Origin: Sycobia sp. Sy_11
Taxonomy: Eukaryota; Arthropoda; Insecta; Hymenoptera; Epichrysomallidae
Direction: 5' to 3'
Assembly: GCA_018907035.1 (NCBI GenBank)
Contig: JACCIC010000037.1
Location: 62,001-126,000, forward strand
DNA: 64,000 nucleotides
Positions 60,301-64,000 of the stretch are shown here, one piece after another. Made by a program: the position numbers and the translations under genes. The notes beneath the pieces were generated by a model. It saw nothing but the letters and a program-made list of their open reading frames with translations. It did no database searches and was not told where the DNA came from. The first letter of the stretch is position 1. Each line of letters starts with the position of its first letter.

Positions 60301-60736
60301 GGGAGAGAAACCATCAGAGCGCGAGCGAGAGAAACTTACATTACACCTATAGCAGTATAGCTATATAGGTGTACAGTTTAGGTGAGCAGCGCGTGCGTAC
60401 ATGTGTAGGACTATACATAAGTATAAATTATTAGTACTCTCTTGCACGCACCAAACACAAGGAGAGAGCGAGAGAGCAAGGGATAGGATAGAGACCAGAG
60501 GCTCTCTGCTGCTGGAAGTCCCTTGGCGAGGTCTTCGCAGCGAGGTCTTTGCGCCAGTCCCCCTGGTCGTGGTCTACGCCAACCAGGTGACGACGACGAC
60601 AGGGAAGTCGACGTCCGTCAAACTGCGGGTCGGGACGCACCTGATCGCAGAACGCACTTGATAAGTCTATAACGCGGGAGCTTGTTGGAGGCCCCCTTTT
60701 ACGACGGTGTGTGTCTGTGTATAAAAGCTGCGGTCA
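60300..60736 (+). promoter_or_regulatory. Likely boule promoter and 5' UTR
   Basis: A GC-richer stretch just before the first coding exon, with no repeats and an in-frame TAA at 60722-60724 ahead of the first ATG. The open frame at 60401-60661 has no family resemblance and is most simply UTR. The transcription start cannot be placed. Confidence 0.5.
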
Positions 60737-60772
60737 ATGGATTCACCCGCGCGTCCGTCCCAGGCGAAGATG
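60737..60772 (+). CDS. bol: boule first coding exon
   Basis: Encodes MDSPARPSQAKM. Two in-frame ATGs exist: 60737, with a TAA 12 bases upstream, and 60770, in stronger context (AAGATGG), the exon's last codon before gtaagt at 60773. If initiation is at 60770 the coding part of this exon is only ATG. Exit phase 0 fits the acceptor at 61799. Confidence 0.7.
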
Positions 60773-61289
60773 GTAAGTGCTTGAAAGGGAAACCGATTTT
60801 GATTTTTCCCCTTCGTACTTGCACTCGTTGTTATAATGCAAAGCTATTTTTTCTGTGTACTCTGCTCATGTACCGCCATCGATTCCTGGATTATCGACAA
60901 GATATCTTTCATCGCATGTGTCGTGCGTCGTCTTTTGTTTTTTCTATACACGATCTTTTTCTTTTTTTCTTCTTTCATCATGTATCGCAGTTTGTGGCCT
61001 TCTTTTTTTCTGTGTTAACATTCTTCAGATTCTTCTATGATTTTTCTTTATCTCTCTCCCTCTTTCCCTCTCCCTATCTCTCTATCTTTCTCCCCCCCCC
61101 TCCTCTTTATAAGATGCATAGAGAACACGATGACAGACTACTTCAGCAAAGCAAGAGTAGAGAATACCTATTTCTCGATGGTGTTTTAGTTCTTAAATAT
61201 ATCTAAATTTGGGCTAATATTTATGGATTATTTTTAATATTATGTTAAACTTTGAACCATGTCCATTGATAGTTTTTATATATGCATAA

Positions 61290-61340
<51 letters not shown>

Positions 61341-63463
61341 CAATTAATGTTTTATTAAATTATAATATGATTGAAGCAAAAAAAATTTTTTTAAACACTA
61401 CCTTAAGTACCAGTCTATATAGTTTGACTTGAAGTTGTGGTATGCTAAAACATTATATAGCAATTAATCTTTACTCATTTGTTTTTTTTTAGCTATTATA
61501 TTGCTTAACTGACAGTTAAAATGATGTAGACAAAAATTCATATTTATTTGATATATTATTTTGTTTAATTAAATTTATTTATAATTTTTTTATTGTGATT
61601 TTATTGAACATGATATCCAGCTGAATTTCTATATAAACATAGTTCTTGAAATCTATAGTTCTTTCTTTGTAAGGTAAAACTTTTTCCTAAATATATTAAT
61701 AGATTTTAAAATTGAAACAAATGGCTACTTTAAAAAAATATGATATAATCAATATTTCGTTATTGAAGAAGTAAAATGATTAATAAATCAAAACCACAGG
61801 TTTCATCAACAGGAGGCACAGAGGGCTCTAGTCCAGCCTCTAGTCCTGAGTCGGCAGCTAGTCTATCTGCAATGGCATTACCTAAACAGGGTACGTTGGT
61901 GCCTAATCGAATTTTTGTTGGTGGAATAGCAGCAAATACAAGTGAAGCAGAATTAGCTCAGCTTTTCTCTGCTTATGGTAATGTAAAAGCCACAAAGATC
62001 ATTGCTGATCGAGGTGGTGCTTCAAAAGGTTATGGATTTGTTACATTTGAAACTGAAGAAGAGGCCAAGCGTCTTCAGCAAGAGGTACCTATTGATATAT
62101 TATAAAAAATTAATACAGCGATTTAATTTTAATGTATTACGAATATATTCTCGAAATATTCTGTTTTATATATTAAACTTAAATTTTTTTGTTCATTATT
62201 TTTTTTATTGATGTACATTACATAAAAATTAGATAATTACTTATAATTGGATAAGATTCTAGAATAACATTCTTTGAAATAAACATTTTATTTTATAATA
62301 AAAACAATAGTTAATATTAGTAATTAATTTATTAATGAGGACTTTGAATAAGAGATTTTGTAAAATAGAATTCTTATAATAATTTTTGTTTTTTTCAGTC
62401 CGAACGTATTGTACTTAGAGAAAGAACACTAAATATTGCTCCTGCAATAAAAAAGCAGCCATTTAATCGTTCTTTTGATGGAGGGACTGGTTCACCTCCC
62501 GCAGTACCAACAAGTACTTACTATTACACAAATGGTTAGTAAGCATATATCAGTACTGTACTTTAGCATTATAGTTTCCTTAATAATATTTTGATAAAGA
62601 ATTGAATGAGTTTTCAGTGAATTTTTTATCAAATATTTAAATTTTCAATAAATATTGGTTTTTTAAAAATTGATGAAAATTAGTTTTAATTATGTATTTA
62701 AATTATTACACTTTCCTATACAGATTTATAGTATATTTTAACTTTTTTATTTAAAATAGATCTTATAAAATTAAATATTTTTACAATGATATATTTTTTA
62801 GGAATGGGTCTACCTTACCAGAATGGCGTGACTTTCTATAATACAGGAGCTCCAGCACCTGGTACCACTATTGCTCCACAAGCAGATCCGACTGCTCTGT
62901 ACCAAGCAGCAGGAGTCTTTGGTATATAATACAATCACTGCTTGTCTTGTTTATAATCGTGTTAAAGCATGTATACTCACGCACTCTTGAGTGTTTCTTT
63001 TCTGTTTTTTTTTTCTTAAATCTTTTTGCAACTTTTCTGCAACGTGAATTCTCTCCTTTCTCAGGGCCTCAAGCTACTGCCAGTCATCAGACATTCACGC
63101 CCGTCATGTATCCCGTACCAGCGCCGTCTCTCTATATGCCGCAACAGTATCAGTATTCTCCGATGCCGGTAAGTAAAACTTGCTTTTGCAAGTTTTTTGT
63201 GTCCCCATTTTTGAGTCATTGAATGGCTATTGTGTCGTTAAAAAGTGAGAGAATATGGCGAGTGTTGGGTTTTTATAAGAAAAAAAAGAAAGAAAAATTA
63301 AGAAAAAAGAATGGTTTAACTGTATTTTTAAATTAAATGAGTTATCGTTACGGTTGCGGTTTGGCAGACAAACAGTCTAATGGGGGAAGCAATACCACCG
63401 GCGTTTCTGCCCAATCCTCAGCAAATGCCTACTTACGTTCTTCTCGACGCTATACAGTATTGA
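60737..63463 (+). CDS. bol: boule (DAZ-family germline RNA-binding protein)
   Basis: Boule binds 3' UTRs and promotes translation of meiotic mRNAs in the germline; its fly mutants arrest in male meiosis. Coding parts are 60737-60772, 61800-62084, 62399-62534, 62802-62921, 63065-63168 and, less surely, 63368-63463. All have GT and AG sites and join in frame. From ATG 60737 the product is 258 residues (247 from ATG 60770), close to the usual size. The RRM has RNP2 (RIFVGGIA) and RNP1 (KGYGFVTF) and ends with RERTLNIAPAIKKQP, diagnostic of the DAZ family. The tail is rich in Tyr, Pro and Gln (VMYPVPAPSLYMPQQYQYSP), as in the DAZ-repeat region. The last exon and stop are uncertain (see finding). 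Confidence 0.93.
61291..61335 (+). repeat. (TA)n microsatellite in boule intron 1
   Basis: Pure TA run inside the first intron (60773-61799). The rest of that intron has T-rich, CT-rich and AT-rich sequence without a recognised element. Confidence 0.95.
61800..62084 (+). CDS. bol: boule exon with most of the RRM
   Basis: Acceptor CAG ends at 61799. The exon encodes VSSTGGTEGSSPASSPESAA, KQGTLVPNRIFVGGIAANT, SEAELAQLFSAYGNVKATKI and SKGYGFVTFETEEEAKRLQQ-E, 95 codons, phase 0. The donor is gtacct at 62085. The linker before the RRM is Ser-rich. Confidence 0.95.
62399..62534 (+). CDS. bol: boule exon finishing the RRM
   Basis: Encodes SERIVLRERTLNIAPAIKKQ, then PFNRSFDGG and a Pro/Thr/Tyr-rich run. 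Acceptor tttttcag ends at 62398; donor gttagt starts at 62535. Confidence 0.95.
62802..62921 (+). CDS. bol: boule exon, tail region 1
   Basis: Completes Gly, then encodes MGLPYQNGVTFYNTGAPAPG, TTIAPQADPTALYQAAGVF and the first base of Gly. Acceptor ttttttag, donor gtatat. Confidence 0.92.
63065..63168 (+). CDS. bol: boule exon, tail region 2
   Basis: Encodes GPQATASHQTFTPVMYPVPA and PSLYMPQQYQYSPMP. Acceptor ttctcag ends at 63064; donor gtaagt at 63169. The exon exits in phase 0. Confidence 0.92.
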
Positions 63464-63471
63464 GGTCTAAA
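63368..63471 (+). CDS. bol: boule downstream exon, frame uncertain
   Basis: Two AGs eight bases apart (63367 and 63375) give different frames. From 63368 the frame reads TNSLMGEAIPPAFLPNPQQM then PTYVLLDAIQY and TGA at 63461. From 63376 it reads SNGGSNTTGVSAQSSANAYL and stays open to a donor (gtacat at 63472), which would continue beyond or later in the window. I cannot decide between them from sequence alone. Confidence 0.6.
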
Positions 63472-64000
63472 GGTACATGGTTACTGCTACACGAGTCAAG
63501 CATGCACAAAGATACTCGCTGATTTATTTATTTTTTCTAATAGCACTTATAGCATGACCCGATATAGCATGCGCCCCGACGCCATTCTTAATTTGCTTTT
63601 CTATTTTAAGGATCTATACGTTGTTTCAGCTTTTAAACAACTAGAAGCAGGTTTATACAAATTACTCTGTGGTTTCTAATTACGTCACAGTAGCAAATAT
63701 ATTAATTTATTTTATATTTTATGTAAGCCTAAGATTAAATAAATCTATCGGAATGAAATGAACTGTTATAAACTAATTAGTGTTTCTGAAGATAATCTTT
63801 ATTAACTTATAATCGTTTAATACTTAAAATGGATTTTTGCGATAATAATCTATAATGAAATTGTAAATTTTGCTCTGTCATGCATTTATTTGAATTTTGT
63901 CCAATATTAATTAAGTCACAAATCATTATTAAATGATGCTATGGATATAATGGAAAAAAACAATCGACTTCTTTTGTTCAACTATTTTTTTGTTTATATA
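63472..64000 (+). other. boule 3' UTR or next intron
   Basis: AT-rich with an ATTAAATAAA-like string near 63732. If the TGA at 63461 is used this is 3' UTR; otherwise it is intron. Confidence 0.4.

Noticed and set aside
60401..60661. 86-codon open frame upstream of boule
   Set aside because: No family resemblance; it lies in probable 5' UTR and is not in frame with boule.
1..64000. CRISPR arrays, rRNA genes, riboswitches, bacterial operons
   Set aside because: No spaced direct repeats, rRNA or operon-like gene packing; this is eukaryotic DNA with introns.

Overview
This is insect nuclear DNA, very AT-rich, with spliceosomal introns, long (TA)n, (TAA)n and (GA)n microsatellites, and many decayed mariner, R1-clade, other LINE and gypsy elements. 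That repeat mix suits a hymenopteran, most likely an ant. The species call is an inference; no search could be run. There is no bacterial content and no CRISPR array.

Two conserved host genes lie at the ends, both on the + strand. From 1 to 11791 are the last five coding exons of Atrophin (Drosophila Grunge/Gug, vertebrate RERE), 254 residues joined by four introns of 1.3 to 3.4 kb. The third of these exons carries His-Thr and Gln-Ala tracts. From about 60737 to 63463 and beyond is boule, the DAZ-family germline RNA-binding protein. It has a tiny first coding exon, one RRM and a DAZ-like Gln/Tyr/Pro tail, and its 3' end is uncertain.

The roughly 45 kb between them is a transposon graveyard. 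14.3-15.5 kb: 5'-truncated R1-clade LINE (minus strand). 17.03-31.44 kb: a 14.4-kb inverted-repeat structure flanked by TTAA on both sides, with arms of about 3.1 kb and a 4-kb loop. Its right arm was later hit by a 2.9-kb RT-deleted R1-clade element that has its own target-site duplication and poly(A) tail. 33.4-35.7 kb: two dead mariners. 37.7 kb: a third mariner fragment. 38-39.5 kb: R1-clade RT fragment. 39.6-41.9 kb: gypsy pol remnant plus LTR end. 43.6-46 kb and 54.6-55.7 kb: pieces of one APE-type LINE family. 46.3-47.0 kb: a 60-bp tandem array open in one frame over much of its length. 47.7-48.5 kb: a fourth mariner. 53.6-54.5 kb: a LINE 3' end inside a short inverted-repeat pair.

A dispersed repeat recurs at 0.8-1.2, 20.6-21.0, 25.9-26.2 and 51.9-52.15 kb. 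Each copy carries a motif resembling a hammerhead-ribozyme core, and two copies are foldbacks with the motif near the centre. With the TTAA-flanked giant inverted repeat, this is the best candidate here for something not yet described.
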